The notes: generated by a model from the letters alone, not told the origin. Numbered from the stretch's first letter, positions 9,491-21,093 are shown. The stretch: 64,000 bases of DNA from Hoylesella shahii DSM 15611 = JCM 12083 (GCF_000613445.1 NZ_BAIZ01000008.1:28072-92071), one strand, 5' to 3'. Translations and numbers: made by a program.

Positions 9491-12395
9491 ATGAGCATTA
9501 AATCGATTATGGTTGCCTTACTCCTAGTAGGAACGGCAACAGCCATGCAAGCAAAAGATTACAAGTACCAAACGGTGAAAGGAGACCCAACGGGAACTCG
9601 CATCTACACCTTGGACAACGGATTGCGCGTGTATCTGTCGGTGAATAAAGAAACTCCGCGCATTCACACCTACATCGCAGTGAAAACTGGAAGCCGAAAC
9701 GACCCCGCCGAAACAACGGGATTGGCTCACTATCTGGAACACTTGATGTTCAAGGGAACTAAACAATTCGGCACAACGGATGCCGAAAAAGAAGCTCCCT
9801 TGCTTAAAGACATCGAAGAAAGGTATGAAAAATACCGCCTGCTTACCGACCCCGAACAACGCAAAAATGCCTATCATGGCATCGATAGCGTGTCGCAAGT
9901 GGCCGCCAAATATTTCATTCCTAACGAGTACGATAAACTAATGTCGTCTATCGGGGCTGAAAAAACCAATGCTTACACCAGCAACGACGTTACTTGCTAC
10001 ACCGAAGATATTCCCGCTAACGAAGTGGAAAACTGGGCTAAAATACAGGCCGACCGCTTCCAAAATATGGTAATACGCGGCTTTCATACCGAACTCGAAG
10101 CCGTTTACGAGGAATTTAACATCGGTCTTACTCGTGATGGTAATAAGGAATGGCAAGCTATCTCAAAGCTTTTGATGCCTACCCACCCCTATGGAACACA
10201 AACCACTATCGGTACGCAAGAGCATTTGAAAAATCCTTCGATTGTAAATATCAAGAATTACTTCAATCGCTACTACGTTCCTAACAACGTGGCCATCTGT
10301 ATGGCGGGAGATATGGACCCCGATAAGGTTATCGCCACCATTGATAAATATTTCTCTTCGTGGAAAAAAAGCGATAACCTTTCTTTCCCACAATTCCCAA
10401 AACAAAAACCTCTCACTGCGCCACGCGACACAACGGTGATGGGTACTGAGGCCGAGAACATTATGATGGCATGGCGATTTGATGGCGGTAACTCGCTACA
10501 AATGGATACAGTGGACGTAATATCTACCATCTTGAGCAACGGCAAAGCTGGATTGATGGATATTAACCTGGCGCAAAAAATGAAATATCTTGGCGGTGGG
10601 GCTTTCGCAATGACTATGGCCGAGAGTGGTTTGCTCGCCATTTCGGCTTCGCCTAAAGAGGGACAAAGTCTTGATGACGTAAAAAAACTGGTGCTGGGAG
10701 AAATTGAAAACCTCAAGAAAGGAAACTTCGCCGACGACCTTCTGCCTGCTGTTATCAACAATATGAAGCTGGATTACTATCACGCCTTGGAGAAAAACAA
10801 GGAGGTGGCTGATATGTATGTTGACGCTTTTATTAATGGACAGGAATGGAAAACGGTGGTTGAACGTCTTGACCGTATTTCTAAAATAACCAAAGCGCAA
10901 ATCGTAGACTTCGCTAACAAGCATCTTAACAACAATTATGCGCTCGTTTACAAACGCCAAGGCGAAGACACCACGCAAAAGAAAATTGATAAACCGCAGA
11001 TTACTCCTATACCCTCTAACCGCGATTTGCAAAGCGATTTCGTAAAAGAAATTATTCTTAGCAAAACTACACCTATCCAACCACGGTTCGTTGACTTTAA
11101 TAAAGACTTGGTTAAAACCAAAACGAAGAAGGGATTGCCCGTGCTTTATGTTCCCAATAAGAATAGCGGACTCTTTACTTTGGCCTTCCGCTACGACTTT
11201 GGATTGGAAGCCGACAACCGTTTGGATATCGCTCCCGACTATTTGGAGTTCTTGGGTACGAACAAACTTACACCCGAACAGGTGAAACAACGCTTCTATC
11301 AGTTGGCTTGCGATTATAGCATCTCGGCTGGTGCCGACAATCTGAACATCACTATCACGGGCTTGAACGAAAATATGCCTAAGGCTCTGTGGCTGGTTGA
11401 ACACCTGCTGCTAACGCCAAGGTAGACAACGTTGCCTATAAACAACTTGTAGAACTGATAAAGAAGGTGCGCAAAGACAGAAGAAGCAACCAAAAATACA
11501 ACTTCACTGCTCTCACTGCCTATGGTACGTATGGCGCATACAACCCCATTCGAAACCAGATGAGCAATGATCAACTGGATAAAACCAACCCTCAAACACT
11601 GCTCAACCTGCTCAAAAGCTTGAGAAACTATAAACACGAGGTGCTTTATTGTGGCGAATCCACTCCCGAAGAACTGGTGAAGATTATCGATGAAGGTCAT
11701 GCCATTGGTAAAACACTTGCCAATGTGCTCAAGGAAAACGCTATGCCGAGACTAAAACGCTAGAAAACGAGGTGTGGCTCGCTCCCTACGAAGCTAAAAA
11801 TATCTATATGCGACTGTATAACAACAGTGGCAAAGGATGGAACTTGGAACAACAACCCATGGTGTATCTCTTCAACGAGTATTTCGGAACGGGCATGAAT
11901 GGTATCGTTTTCCAAGAGTTAAGAGAGACTCGCGGACTGGCTTATAGCGCCGGTGCTCGCTACGTTACGCCTTATAGAATGGGTGGTAACGAATATCTGC
12001 AGGCCGAAATCATTAGCCAAAACGATAAAATGATGGACTGCGTGAGGGCTTTCAATAGCATTATCGATGAAATGCCACAAAGCGATAAGGCTTTCGAGCT
12101 GGCTAAACAGGCGTCAATGAAGCGTATCGCCACCGAACGCACAACGAAGTTTGCTATCATCAACGCTTATAAAAGAGCACAACGCTTGGGACTTGACTTC
12201 GATGTCATGGAACGTGTTTACAAAGAATTGCCCAAGATTACGCTGAAAGAAATGGTTGAATTCGAAAAGCAAACAATGGCTAAAAAGCCCCTACGCTACA
12301 TGATTCTTGGTGATGAAAAGAATCTCGACATGAAGGGACTTGAGAAGATTGGTAAGATTAAAAGGGTTACAACCCAAGAAATCTTTGGATTCTAA
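9491..12395 (+). CDS. M16 family zinc metallopeptidase (two-repeat), broken by two apparent base losses
   Basis: Pitrilysin-like protease with a signal peptide (residues 1-21, ending AMQA), hence periplasmic or surface exposed. The zinc/catalytic motif HYLEH lies in GLAHYLEHLMFKGT near residue 80. Frame 1 runs to 11425. Restoring one base at ~11410 (CTGCTG|CTAAC to CTGCTGGCTAAC) continues as NAKVDNVAYKQL, and one more at ~11741 (AACGC|TATGCC) gives YAETKTLENEVWLAPYEAKN. Repaired length is 968 residues, normal for a two-unit M16 protein. The C-terminal unit keeps GTGMNGIVFQELRETRGLAYS. It follows DUF4954 by 24 nt and may share its transcript. Confidence 0.9.
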
Positions 12396-12410
12396 TAATC
12401 TTTGACAGGC

Positions 12411-12452
12411 AAACAAGTTGGCAGGTTAAGTAATTAACGTGTCAACTTGTTT
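12411..12452 (+). terminator. Hairpin after the M16 protease gene
   Basis: Perfect 10-bp stem AAACAAGTTG / CAACTTGTTT around a 22-nt loop. The following sequence is only moderately T-rich, so termination is plausible but not certain. Confidence 0.45.
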
Positions 12453-12504
12453 ACTTGTTAGGCTGTAGATAGGTTGTTCTAGTTTATCTGGTTTTTCTTG
12501 TAAG

Positions 12505-12603
12505 CTAGTAATCCTAGTTAATCTAGTAATCCTAGTTAATCTAGTTATCCTAGTTATCCTAGTTAATCTAGTAATCCTAGTAATCCTAGTTAATCTAGTA
12601 ATC
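12505..12603. repeat. 9-bp tandem array, 11 units
   Basis: Eleven contiguous 9-mers of three variants: A = CTAGTAATC, B = CTAGTTAAT, C = CTAGTTATC, in the order A B A B C C B A A B A. It lies in the spacer between the M16 protease and fumarase genes, ending 60 nt before the fumarase ATG. The unit is 9 nt, so it stays open in some frames, but nothing suggests it is translated. Such arrays often vary in copy number. Confidence 0.95.
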
Positions 12604-12662
12604 CTCATTTTCCTAGTTTCCCCTGTTAACTCGTTAACTAATAAACAATAAATACAAACATT

Positions 12663-14285
12663 ATGGCACAAACACCCGAATTTAAGTACGCTCCTATGTT
12701 TCAACTTGGTAAAGACGAAACGGAGTATTACCTACTCTCTAAAGAAGGAATATCGGTAAGCGAATTTGAAGGTAACGAAATTTTGAAAGTCTCTCCCGAA
12801 GCCTTAACCATGCTCGCTAACACTGCCTTCCGCGATGTAAACTTCCTTTTGAGACGCGAACACAACGAACAAGTAGCAAAAATACTTACCGACCCCAATG
12901 CTAGCGACAACGATAAGTATGTGGCACTCACATTCTTGCGCAATGCCGAAGTGGCTGCTAAAGGCAAATTACCTTTCTGCCAAGACACCGGAACGGCCAT
13001 CATTCACGGCGAAAAGGGACAACACGTTTGGACGGGCTTTTGTGATGAGGAGGCGCTCTCTAAAGGTGTGTACAAAACTTACACTGAAGAGAACTTGAGG
13101 TACTCGCAAAATGCACCCCTCAATATGTATGATGAGGTGAACACCAAATGTAACTTGCCCGCACAAATAGACATCGAAGCCACCGAAGGTAAGGAGTATC
13201 GTTTCCTCTGCGTGGTGAAAGGTGGTGGCTCGGCCAATAAAACATATTTCTATCAGCAAACAAAGGCTTTGTTGCAAAACCCTGGTACGCTCATTCCTTT
13301 CCTCATCGATAAGATGAAGAGCTTGGGAACGGCTGCTTGTCCTCCTTATCACATCGCTTTTGTTATCGGTGGTACGAGTGCCGAAAAGAACCTTCTCACC
13401 GTAAAACTGGCTTCTACTCACTATTACGACTCGCTGCCTACAACGGGCGACGAAACGGGACGCGCCTTCCGCGATGTGGAATTGGAGAAGCTTTTGCTCG
13501 ATGAGGCTTACAAAATTGGACTGGGTGCGCAATTTGGCGGTAAGTATTTTGCACACGACGTCCGCGTGGTACGCTTGCCTAGACATGGTGCTTCGTGTCC
13601 CGTGGGTATGGGCGTGAGCTGCTCGGCCGACAGAAACATCAAGGCTAAGATTAATAAGGATGGTATATGGATTGAAAAACTCGACGATAACCCCAGCGAA
13701 TTAATTCCCGCTGAAATGCGCAATGCTGGCGAAGGCAACGCTGTTAAGGTGGATTTGGATAAACCCATGGCCGAGGTTCTTAAGGAGTTGAGCAAATATC
13801 CAGTGTCTACTCGTCTAAGCTTAAACGGTACCATCATCGTGGCTCGTGACATCGCACACGCTAAACTCAAGGCAAGACTTGACGAAACGGGCGATCTGCC
13901 ACAATATTTTAAAGATTTCCCCGTGCTTTATGCTGGTCCTGCAAAAACACCAAAGGGGCTGCCTTGTGGCTCAATGGGCCCAACTACGGCCAACCGTATG
14001 GATCCCTATGTTGACGAATTCCAAGATCATGGTGGCTCGATGATTATGATTGCTAAGGGTAACCGCACTCAAGCTGTTACCGATGCTTGTAAAAAGCATG
14101 GCGGTTTCTATCTGGGAAGCATCGGCGGACCAGCTGCCATCCTTTCGTTGAATTCTATTAAGAGCATCGAATGCGTGGAATTCCCCGAAATTGGTATGGA
14201 GGCTGTTTGGAAAATTAGGGTTGAAAACTTCCCTGCTTTCATCCTTGTTGATGATAAGGGCAACGATTTCTTCACTCAACTATAA
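12663..14285 (+). CDS. Class I (iron-sulfur) fumarate hydratase
   Basis: A 540-residue enzyme interconverting fumarate and L-malate in the cytoplasm, oxygen sensitive because of its [4Fe-4S] cluster. The N-terminal domain has the cysteine motif [10 protein letters not shown] (C106), the central part has [21 protein letters not shown], then [17 protein letters not shown]. The C-terminal domain has [16 protein letters not shown] and [25 protein letters not shown]. Length fits single-chain class I fumarases. Probably part of the reductive branch to succinate in an anaerobe. Monocistronic, ending in a clear terminator. Confidence 0.95.
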   Translation: MAQTPEFKYAPMFQLGKDETEYYLLSKEGISVSEFEGNEILKVSPEALTMLANTAFRDVNFLLRREHNEQVAKILTDPNASDNDKYVALTFLRNAEVAAKGKLPFCQDTGTAIIHGEKGQHVWTGFCDEEALSKGVYKTYTEENLRYSQNAPLNMYDEVNTKCNLPAQIDIEATEGKEYRFLCVVKGGGSANKTYFYQQTKALLQNPGTLIPFLIDKMKSLGTAACPPYHIAFVIGGTSAEKNLLTVKLASTHYYDSLPTTGDETGRAFRDVELEKLLLDEAYKIGLGAQFGGKYFAHDVRVVRLPRHGASCPVGMGVSCSADRNIKAKINKDGIWIEKLDDNPSELIPAEMRNAGEGNAVKVDLDKPMAEVLKELSKYPVSTRLSLNGTIIVARDIAHAKLKARLDETGDLPQYFKDFPVLYAGPAKTPKGLPCGSMGPTTANRMDPYVDEFQDHGGSMIMIAKGNRTQAVTDACKKHGGFYLGSIGGPAAILSLNSIKSIECVEFPEIGMEAVWKIRVENFPAFILVDDKGNDFFTQL

Positions 14286-14336
14286 TTTTGAAGTCTTACG
14301 TGCAAAGGTGGTTCAACGCATCTTTGCGCACTTCTA

Positions 14337-14376
14337 TAAAGCGGGATGGCCCTCATGGGCTGTCTCGCTTTTTGTT
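14337..14376 (+). terminator. Terminator of the fumarase gene
   Basis: Stem AAAGCGGGATGGCCC / GGGCTGTCTCGCTTT with minor mismatches and a TCAT loop, then TTTGTTTTTC. Confidence 0.85.
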
Positions 14377-14449
14377 TTTCTACGTCTAAGGCTGGTTTTA
14401 TGGCTAGTTCGTGATTTGTCTGTGGGAGGGATGTGCGTTCTTTGATTAT

Positions 14450-14642
14450 CCCAAATCGGGCATTAGAGCCTAAACAGATTTTGTTTTATTGTCGAGTAGA
14501 TTGCCTGTTTTTGTAATACAGGCGTAGCGGCCTACGTCAAGTTGCAAAGACACACAAGATGGCGACAAGAAAATTAAAAATGTTAGGAAACAACACAAAA
14601 ACAAGAATTCTGGAAACATTGTGGTCTAATGACCAATTTGGA
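14450..14642. mobile_element. MITE-like element, copy A (193 bp)
   Basis: Left end CCCAAATCGGGCATTAGA, right end reading inward CCAAATTGGTCATTAGA, forming terminal inverted repeats. It is flanked by the direct repeat ATTAT (14445-14449 and 14643-14647). The interior is nearly collinear with copies B and C. No open frame. Mobilising transposase not in the window. Confidence 0.8.
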
Positions 14643-14964
14643 ATTATCTTTGTTTTCGTGTCCTAGTGGGTATAGATGGCTGCTTTGTGGGCTTAACTGC
14701 TTGAAGAACTTGTGTTGAAGGCTTAATGGAACATAGGCAACGCCACAATGTAGATGTAATATGCTAGATGGGGTATGTTAAAACAGTTGGTAGCGAATGG
14801 CGGTTGGTTTGCCAAATTGGTTTTCTTGTTCTTTGTGTTAAATAAGGTAATAAAACTTTACAAAACACATGCTTCTGGACATCTCCTTCTAGCGAAAAAG
14901 GGTGGTCAAAACCATGCTTTTTACCCCAATTTTCTACCTTCCTTCTTTTGTTTTTACATCGATT

Positions 14965-15475
14965 TTGAGTTACTTAGCTGCATTTTGCACCATTTTACCT
15001 CTCTATTTTGTGTTTTACTCGCAAATTTTCTCAGTCCTAAAGCTTGTTTTTTGCTGCTAAAAAGACGTTTTCTGGCGTTATTTTTGTTCTAAAAGACTGT
15101 AGATTGTGCTTGCTTGTTAGGTAGTGGGTCTCTCCTAAATTCGCGAAATGCAGCATTTTGTTCCGCGTTTTGCAGCATTTAGCTTTGCATTTTGTAGGAG
15201 TTAGCACTGCGTTTTGTAGGAGTTAGCACTGCGTTTTGTAGGAGATAGCACTGTGTTTTGTAGGAGTTAGCACTGCTTTTTGATGCAAATAGCCCCAAAA
15301 GTGGTAAAAAATACGGTTTATTTAACGAAATCTCTCTTTGTTTACGTTTGCTTGTTGTGCTCTATTTTTATCAAAACAAACGGCCGCGAGAATTGAATAT
15401 TTGCGAGCGAATGGGAGGTTGGTGGCTAAAAGGGTCGAATTTTATGTTAAATTCTATGCTGAAAACTTTACATGT
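14965..15475. repeat. Composite 0.5-kb repeat, copy 1
   Basis: Contains an outlying 22-mer GCATTTTGCACCATTTTACC at ~14979, then a tandem array at 15165-15296 of six 22-bp units, typical unit GCGTTTTGTAGGAGTTAGCA+CT. Next comes a conserved block at 15385-15425 (CGCGAGAATTGAATATTTGC, then GAGCGAATGGGAGGTTGGTG) and a tail AAAACTTTACAT near 15470. Copies 2 and 3 share the parts in the same order. No coding potential recognised. Confidence 0.8.
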
Positions 15476-15783
15476 GTAGGCGTAGAGGGTGGTTTTGTTT
15501 CTCAATGCAGTACGGATAGAAATAAATAGCTCCATCAATGGTTGTAAAGGTAGCTTGCAGTAAGCCCCTATCAGTGATGAGAGTCGTTCGGACTTTGTGT
15601 AATGTTAAGCATATTGACTGTCTTAATCTTAGTTCTGTAGTGGATTATGCCAAAAGAATAAGTCTGGCACTATACCAACAAGCAAACGAAAGATGAGCAG
15701 GAAGCAATGAATGCAATATAAAACATGTGATAAACACGATTATTACCAATTGGGGGTGAATAGTGGTTGGGTGATATTTTTAA

Positions 15784-15976
15784 CCCTCATAGTTCATTAG
15801 AGTCTAAACAGATTTTGTTTTATTGTCGAGCAGATTGCCTGTCTTTGTAACATAGGTGTAGCTGACAACGTCAAAGTGCAAAGACATATAAGATACCGAC
15901 AAGATAATATAAGATGTTAGGAAACAACACAAAAGCAAGAATTCTGGAAACATTGTGGTTTAATTACCGATTTGGG
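15784..15976. mobile_element. MITE-like element, copy B (193 bp)
   Basis: Same family as 14450-14642 and 31341-31532. The left end has decayed (CCCTCATAGTTCATTAGAG), while the right end keeps ACCGATTTGGG. Flanked by the direct repeat TTTAA (15779-15783 and 15977-15981), typical of a target-site duplication. Confidence 0.78.
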
Positions 15977-16760
15977 TTTAACGCATATATTATAATAGGT
16001 GTGTTAGTGTAAGTGGAAACCATCCTTACCTATAATAGTGCATCGCTTCAGAGAGGTGTAGATGTATCACGTATGTCTTGTTAACCTGGTGTACCTCTTT
16101 GTGTGGTTAATGTGTTTCATCCTGTTTTTGGGTCAACGTAAGGGCTGGGTCTCTGTATTGCTTCCTCGTTAACGCTGGATTTTGATAGATGTTGTATAGC
16201 AAGAAAATCTATTAAAAGCTATTAAGAATTTTATAAAGTATATTCTTAATAATTGAATTTAAACAGATAAAAGATTAAATAAATACGAAAAATAGAGTAT
16301 TGCTAACTCTGTCTTTATAGCTCATGCTTTACGTTTCTTAAATAGTTAATACAAAGAGTTGTGAATAATACTAAAAGTTCGCGTTCTTCTTGCTTTTTGT
16401 GTCTAGCTTTATGCTTTCTTCGTGTTTTTCGTATGCTTCTTTTGCTTCTTTAATTCAGGGTTTTGCAATTTTTATTTGTATGCCTATTCTGTAAACGCTT
16501 GTTTAATAGTATTTTAGTGTTATTTATGTAGATTCTTCTTATTAGCAATTTGTTTTTGTTTGTTTATTGGCTTATTATCTCGTGGCTTGCTTTACTTGTT
16601 TTTATTCGCTTCGTTTTGGTTGATGTTTTGAATATAAATTACGAATAACCGAAGAATGTTTTAGCTTTGTTTCTTGTTTCCTTTTTCTTTAAAATATAAA
16701 AAACTGTATAGAAAATAATATTTTATGAGGTAGTTGTTGTTTGTTACATTTATTTTAACT
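15977..16760. other. AT-rich gene-free region
   Basis: About 780 nt of strongly AT-rich sequence before the first giant-protein promoter. No gene, RNA or clear repeat seen. Confidence 0.5.
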
Positions 16761-17067
16761 AACTTTGCGCTATATTATAGACAACATTACGAAAGGCTGC
16801 TGTCAACTAATATCAGAATGAACAACATCGCCACGCCAGAACATTGAGCTTCTAATGGGATTATAACCTAAATATATTAGAGATGCAAAATACATGGCTT
16901 GGCAGAGTAAGAACCATTTATAACAACACATTAAGCACGGCCATAGAACACCGAAGCAAGTAAACACACTCAATTAATAAAATTGATATGCCGTACAGAT
17001 GGCAAAGACCATGAAATAAAAGCCGCAGAGCATATCATGAAGACATAACTTAATAAAAGTATCTAGT
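16761..17067 (+). promoter_or_regulatory. Promoter and conserved leader of module 1
   Basis: -7 box TAACTTTG at 16761-16768 gives a ~290-nt untranslated leader. Shared with modules 2 and 3: a block CAACTAATATCA(G/C)AATGAA at ~16804-16823, a tiny frame 16819-16848 (MNNIATPEH), and a hairpin at 16984-17037 with stem TGATATGC / GCATATCA, followed by TGAAGACATAA about 30 nt before the start codon. Conservation in otherwise diverged sequence suggests an RNA-level regulatory role (inference). Confidence 0.65.
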
Positions 17068-20000
17068 ATGAAAATGTATTACAACTTACGGATGCTAAGC
17101 AAATATCCGTTACGGTTATTCGTTGCCTTACTTATGGCGTGGGGTGGCCTTCCTGCCTCTGCACAGGATGCATTGATCAATCCTCAGTCGGGTAATCTTA
17201 TCACTGCTTATACCCATCAAGCGCTAGAGGTGGGCTTCCAGGCAGGCTATGGCTCGTATTGGCAACACAAACAATTGCCAATCACTTATTCTTGCTCCGA
17301 CTATCCTAAGCTTTCTAAAGATGGGGTGTTGCGTAATCACACTTGTAACTTTTTATATTATAAAAAAAATGGTGAGGATAAGCTGATTCATGTTGTAGGT
17401 GTTTCGCCAAATTACTCTTCCATCGCATTACCTAAGGGATATAAGATTACAGGTTATAAAATCGTAATTAGAGATGGGTTGAATAAGCATGAAGACCATG
17501 CCATATTGGATGATGTTTTGCCCACCCTGCCATTTGGTCGTAAAAAGCCTTGGTTTTTTGGCGAAGTTGATAAGTTGGATATTATAGAGAACAGCGAGAC
17601 TGGTGGTATTTATAGTATACCTAAGTTTCGTGAAGCACAAAAAATAACAATCTTACCTGGTAAACCAGGTCGCAGCTACAAGATAGAACGCAAGGGAGCA
17701 GACATGGGTAATATTCTTTATTTCTGTTTTGCAGGTAATATGGAAATTGGTAATCTCGCTGGATTTGTTTACGATACCATTCAAATTTCGTTTACGGCTA
17801 ACGATGCCTTTGAAAGTAGGCTAGTGGCTGCGGTAGAACATAGTGATCCTGTGAGTCTTTCTGAGAACCCGTTCTTGTTGGGTAAAACCGATGTGGGGCA
17901 GCTTAGTTTGCATACAAAAAACGGTAAGTCTTTTTATAGTTACGACCAACGCCAAACTTGGGAAACAACTGCCAGCATTAACCTTTACGAACAAGGGGCT
18001 ACTGATGGTAACACTTGGGATGGCACAAGGGGTAATAAAATTATCCGGTATGTAAAGGCTAAAGATAAACGAGCCGACTCGTGGTATGCTTTAAAACCTG
18101 GAACTTATTTTGTGGAAGCGCCTACTACGGCGAAAGTGCAGGGCGAAAGTGGAGACGTTAAAGTGCCTGTAGGTTATCGCATCACAGGCGTTAAATTTGA
18201 ACATAAAAAGGGTGAATATGAAGATCCTGGGTTTAAGTTTAAGTCAAAGAACTCAAAACCCAACTATCTTAGTGTTCAATTGATGGGCGTTAATCATCAT
18301 TCTTTAGGTGCAGTGTGGCATCGAACGGGCAATGATGAACTATATACCATGATTGATGGCGAACCTTGGTATCTGATTCATGAGGGACAGGCGCGTAATG
18401 GTCAAGCCTTTCAGGCTCAGTTGTCTAAGACCAATAAACATGTAAGCTATCTTTTTGAAGGTGATATGCCTTATGTGTGGGCAAAGGCTTGGGGTGGAGC
18501 CGACAGAAAGTATTGGTTGATTGCTCCAAATAACCAGTCTGCATGGTTTAAAGATGAGGTAAATAATAACCGAATGAAGGTGGTTGCCATACAGCAGAGT
18601 AAACTATCGTCAACTCCATTCCGTTTGAAGATTGGAGACGAAAAGGGGGTATATAACAAAGTGCTTGATGTTACTGATAGACTTCCTGATGGAGAAATCG
18701 CTGTTAATGGTTATAACAACGACGCTGTTAAATTCCAAATTGAAGCCCTACCTGGCCATCCTGACCCAATAGCGTTGTTGAACATTACCGTGAAAATGGA
18801 GGCACTTAACCCCTATATCGACTCGGTGGATGTGGTGTGTACAGGTGCATACAACGTCAAGATGAAACGTACCTTCCACGCGAAAGACTTCCGTTTAGGT
18901 GGTAAGGAATTTATTTATAGGGTGCCTGTGGGCTTCTCTGAAAATCCCAAACTGCCGTTCTCGTTTGAAATACTCAAGTCGAAATATGCAGATAATACGT
19001 ATTGGGACAAGGCATCTCGTCACCATTCGCGCTTTAGTTTTGTGGGCTCTGAATACTATAAGACAGTGAGAGATGATATCTACGGTAAATCCGATATTGT
19101 TGCCAACTATCCCTATGAAAAGAAGGTAATAGCCAGAGAGGCAGGAAATGTGCCTTTCCCATTTAATAATGCGGCAGACTTGTCTAACACTAGTACAATG
19201 AAACCCTCGGCATACTTCTCTGAAAAAATATTTACCTATGATGGTTATAATCATATGACCGTTAAAGACGAAGCGGGACATACGATTAAAGGTAACTATT
19301 CGCAAGATAATGCCAAACTTGAAGGTAATCAAACAAAAACAATGTACCTATATACCACCGATGAAACAAGGTACAATATTGCGCCTACAAAGAAAGAACT
19401 ACACAGAGTGTTTGCTTATTACCACACTACAATTACCCTGAAGTTCCAAAATTATGAGGCTAAGGTTAAGTGGATACCGCTCTACAATAATCCGATGTTC
19501 TATAAAGATAAGGATAATAAGCATTTCGCGTCTAAACCTATGTTTGGTGTAGAGATACAAACCACTGAGTCGGGATTTGAAGGACAGGAACATCAGTTTG
19601 GTGCTACAAGTGAGTTTGGATACCTCACGCTCGACCAAATTGTGAAGGTGCTAGAGGAAGCGATAAAACAACATCCTGGGCCTAATGTGCCTAAAGACTT
19701 GAGTGAAGTGCTTTATGTAGATGCATCTAAATTGTTTGATATTATACCCACTAGGCACGACCAGCAGTTGCCACCAATCCTTGAAGGCTTGCGCGCAAAA
19801 CTTGCAAAGAACGCCTTGATATATCTGCCTTATCGTGCTGCGGTGTTGGCCGATGTTCCTCAAACGGCTTTGCAAACAACAGATGGAACAGGCTTTGGAT
19901 GTAAACATAATCTTGTTATCACCGATAAATTACCGTTCTTCGCACCCCACGATATTCAGTTAAATTCTGATTGTTACGCTAGCTATACACGACGAGTTAC

Positions 20001-20838
20001 GGCGCAAGGTAAGGGCCGAGTTGACTATGCTACGCTGGTGTTACCCTATGGCTTGACTGTTAATGGTGATGGTGTGCATATCAACAATGCTGGAGATGCT
20101 TCGCAGTTCTGTATGGGTACTATATATAAAAACACATTGGTGTATAAAGATGGCGATAAAAATAACCATGAAGGTGGCGACTATGGTATTACGGCACACT
20201 TAAAAAAACTTGATGCTGGTAAGAGTGAGGCCAATAAACCGTATATCATTAACATCTTGCCTGGATTCGGTGATGCTAACGTATCGTTCGTGGCCAATGA
20301 GAAAGGAGCGTTGATTAAGAAAACGCCTGACGCACCCTCTGGTTTGCTTGCTAGTGATGCGGTTAACTGCAAGATAAGAAATGTGAATACGTCTCTCAAG
20401 AGTTATTACACTTATGCAGGACATAAGATAAGCAAGAACGGAAACGAAATGGTGTTCTACTTCTCGCTCAACAGGTTTGTTGCATTTATGAATCTTAGAT
20501 CGGATACTTTATATCTCTATCCCTTCCGCTCTTTGTATTATGCCGACAATTATAAGGCGCTTCAGTCTAAAGGGTTTAACTCTTTTGGACTTACCTTTGA
20601 CGATGCTGAAGACGTAATGCCAACCGATATACAGGATGTACAAGAAGAAATTGTGCTCAAAGTAACTGTTGGGGCAGGGCAGATAACGGCAGAAGCAAGC
20701 AAAGATGTTCCGCTCAATATATTTAATTTGTCGGGACAAAGTGTTGCACGCACTATGATAAAGGGCGGCGAAACGCGAACGTTCTATCTGGCACCTGGTG
20801 TGTATATGGTGAACGGGAAGAAGATGATTGTTAACTAA
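17068..20838 (+). CDS. Giant secreted protein, module 1 (probable type IX secretion cargo)
   Basis: A 1256-residue protein I cannot assign to a known family. Residues 1-33 are a signal peptide (LLMAWGGLPASAQ). The body has blocks shared by all three copies: SGNLITAYTHQA, QLPITYSCSDYPKLSKDGVL, GNILYFCFAGN, VPVGYRITGVKFE, KTMYLYTTDETRYNIAPT, SCYASYTRR-like DCYASYTRRV and GRVDYATLVLPYGL. The last ~70 residues (from IQDVQEEIVLKVTVGAGQI) resemble a type IX secretion sorting domain: LNIFNLSGQ, then a GGET turn, then APGVYMVNGKKMIVN. Cys is rare. porW and porX, later in the window, encode type IX components. A short peptide gene follows 13 nt downstream. Surface location is inferred. Confidence 0.75.
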   Translation: MKMYYNLRMLSKYPLRLFVALLMAWGGLPASAQDALINPQSGNLITAYTHQALEVGFQAGYGSYWQHKQLPITYSCSDYPKLSKDGVLRNHTCNFLYYKKNGEDKLIHVVGVSPNYSSIALPKGYKITGYKIVIRDGLNKHEDHAILDDVLPTLPFGRKKPWFFGEVDKLDIIENSETGGIYSIPKFREAQKITILPGKPGRSYKIERKGADMGNILYFCFAGNMEIGNLAGFVYDTIQISFTANDAFESRLVAAVEHSDPVSLSENPFLLGKTDVGQLSLHTKNGKSFYSYDQRQTWETTASINLYEQGATDGNTWDGTRGNKIIRYVKAKDKRADSWYALKPGTYFVEAPTTAKVQGESGDVKVPVGYRITGVKFEHKKGEYEDPGFKFKSKNSKPNYLSVQLMGVNHHSLGAVWHRTGNDELYTMIDGEPWYLIHEGQARNGQAFQAQLSKTNKHVSYLFEGDMPYVWAKAWGGADRKYWLIAPNNQSAWFKDEVNNNRMKVVAIQQSKLSSTPFRLKIGDEKGVYNKVLDVTDRLPDGEIAVNGYNNDAVKFQIEALPGHPDPIALLNITVKMEALNPYIDSVDVVCTGAYNVKMKRTFHAKDFRLGGKEFIYRVPVGFSENPKLPFSFEILKSKYADNTYWDKASRHHSRFSFVGSEYYKTVRDDIYGKSDIVANYPYEKKVIAREAGNVPFPFNNAADLSNTSTMKPSAYFSEKIFTYDGYNHMTVKDEAGHTIKGNYSQDNAKLEGNQTKTMYLYTTDETRYNIAPTKKELHRVFAYYHTTITLKFQNYEAKVKWIPLYNNPMFYKDKDNKHFASKPMFGVEIQTTESGFEGQEHQFGATSEFGYLTLDQIVKVLEEAIKQHPGPNVPKDLSEVLYVDASKLFDIIPTRHDQQLPPILEGLRAKLAKNALIYLPYRAAVLADVPQTALQTTDGTGFGCKHNLVITDKLPFFAPHDIQLNSDCYASYTRRVTAQGKGRVDYATLVLPYGLTVNGDGVHINNAGDASQFCMGTIYKNTLVYKDGDKNNHEGGDYGITAHLKKLDAGKSEANKPYIINILPGFGDANVSFVANEKGALIKKTPDAPSGLLASDAVNCKIRNVNTSLKSYYTYAGHKISKNGNEMVFYFSLNRFVAFMNLRSDTLYLYPFRSLYYADNYKALQSKGFNSFGLTFDDAEDVMPTDIQDVQEEIVLKVTVGAGQITAEASKDVPLNIFNLSGQSVARTMIKGGETRTFYLAPGVYMVNGKKMIVN

Positions 20839-20851
20839 ATATGATACAACG

Positions 20852-21025
20852 ATGAAAAAGAAGAAGTACATAATGCCTCGCGTACTGACGCTCGACGTAA
20901 CTATTGAAAAACATTTAGCCGCGGGTTCGTGGCAGTCGGATGAGCCAGGAGCAAAGGCTGGTGATTCGTTCGAAGAGGAATTAAATGCTGATGAGGATGC
21001 TGATTTTAGCTTACCTCCAATGTAA
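20852..21025 (+). CDS. Small acidic-tailed peptide, module 1
   Basis: 57 residues: basic start MKKKKYIMPRVLTLDV, then the invariant core AGSWQSDEPGAK and an acidic tail rich in D and E ending SLPPM. The ATG at 20852 is used because modules 2 and 3 begin identically there. It lies 13 nt after the giant gene and before a terminator, so it is cotranscribed. Not a classical signal peptide; there is only a short hydrophobic stretch. No family recognised. Conservation across three copies shows it is a real gene. Confidence 0.75.
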   Translation: MKKKKYIMPRVLTLDVTIEKHLAAGSWQSDEPGAKAGDSFEEELNADEDADFSLPPM

Positions 21026-21048
21026 TTGCACTAATGTAATAGCACTAA

Positions 21049-21093
21049 GGCGGGTTTACGACGGATGTCGAAACCCGTCTTTCTTTTTTTCTT
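21049..21093 (+). terminator. Terminator of module 1
   Basis: Stem GGCGGGTTTACGAC / GTCGAAACCCGTC with one unpaired base, followed by TTTCTTTTTTTC. Confidence 0.88.

Noticed and set aside
12426..12704. Open frame on the minus strand with ITRLTRITR repeats
   Set aside because: It is only the translation of the 9-bp tandem array, which keeps frame because 9 is a multiple of 3.
14775..15092. Possible small gene in the spacer after fumarase
   Set aside because: Composition is AT-rich repeat sequence, no family match, no promoter or ribosome site, and it lies in the composite repeat.
15165..15296. 22-bp repeats considered as a CRISPR array
   Set aside because: Units are directly tandem with no unique spacers, and no cas genes are present.
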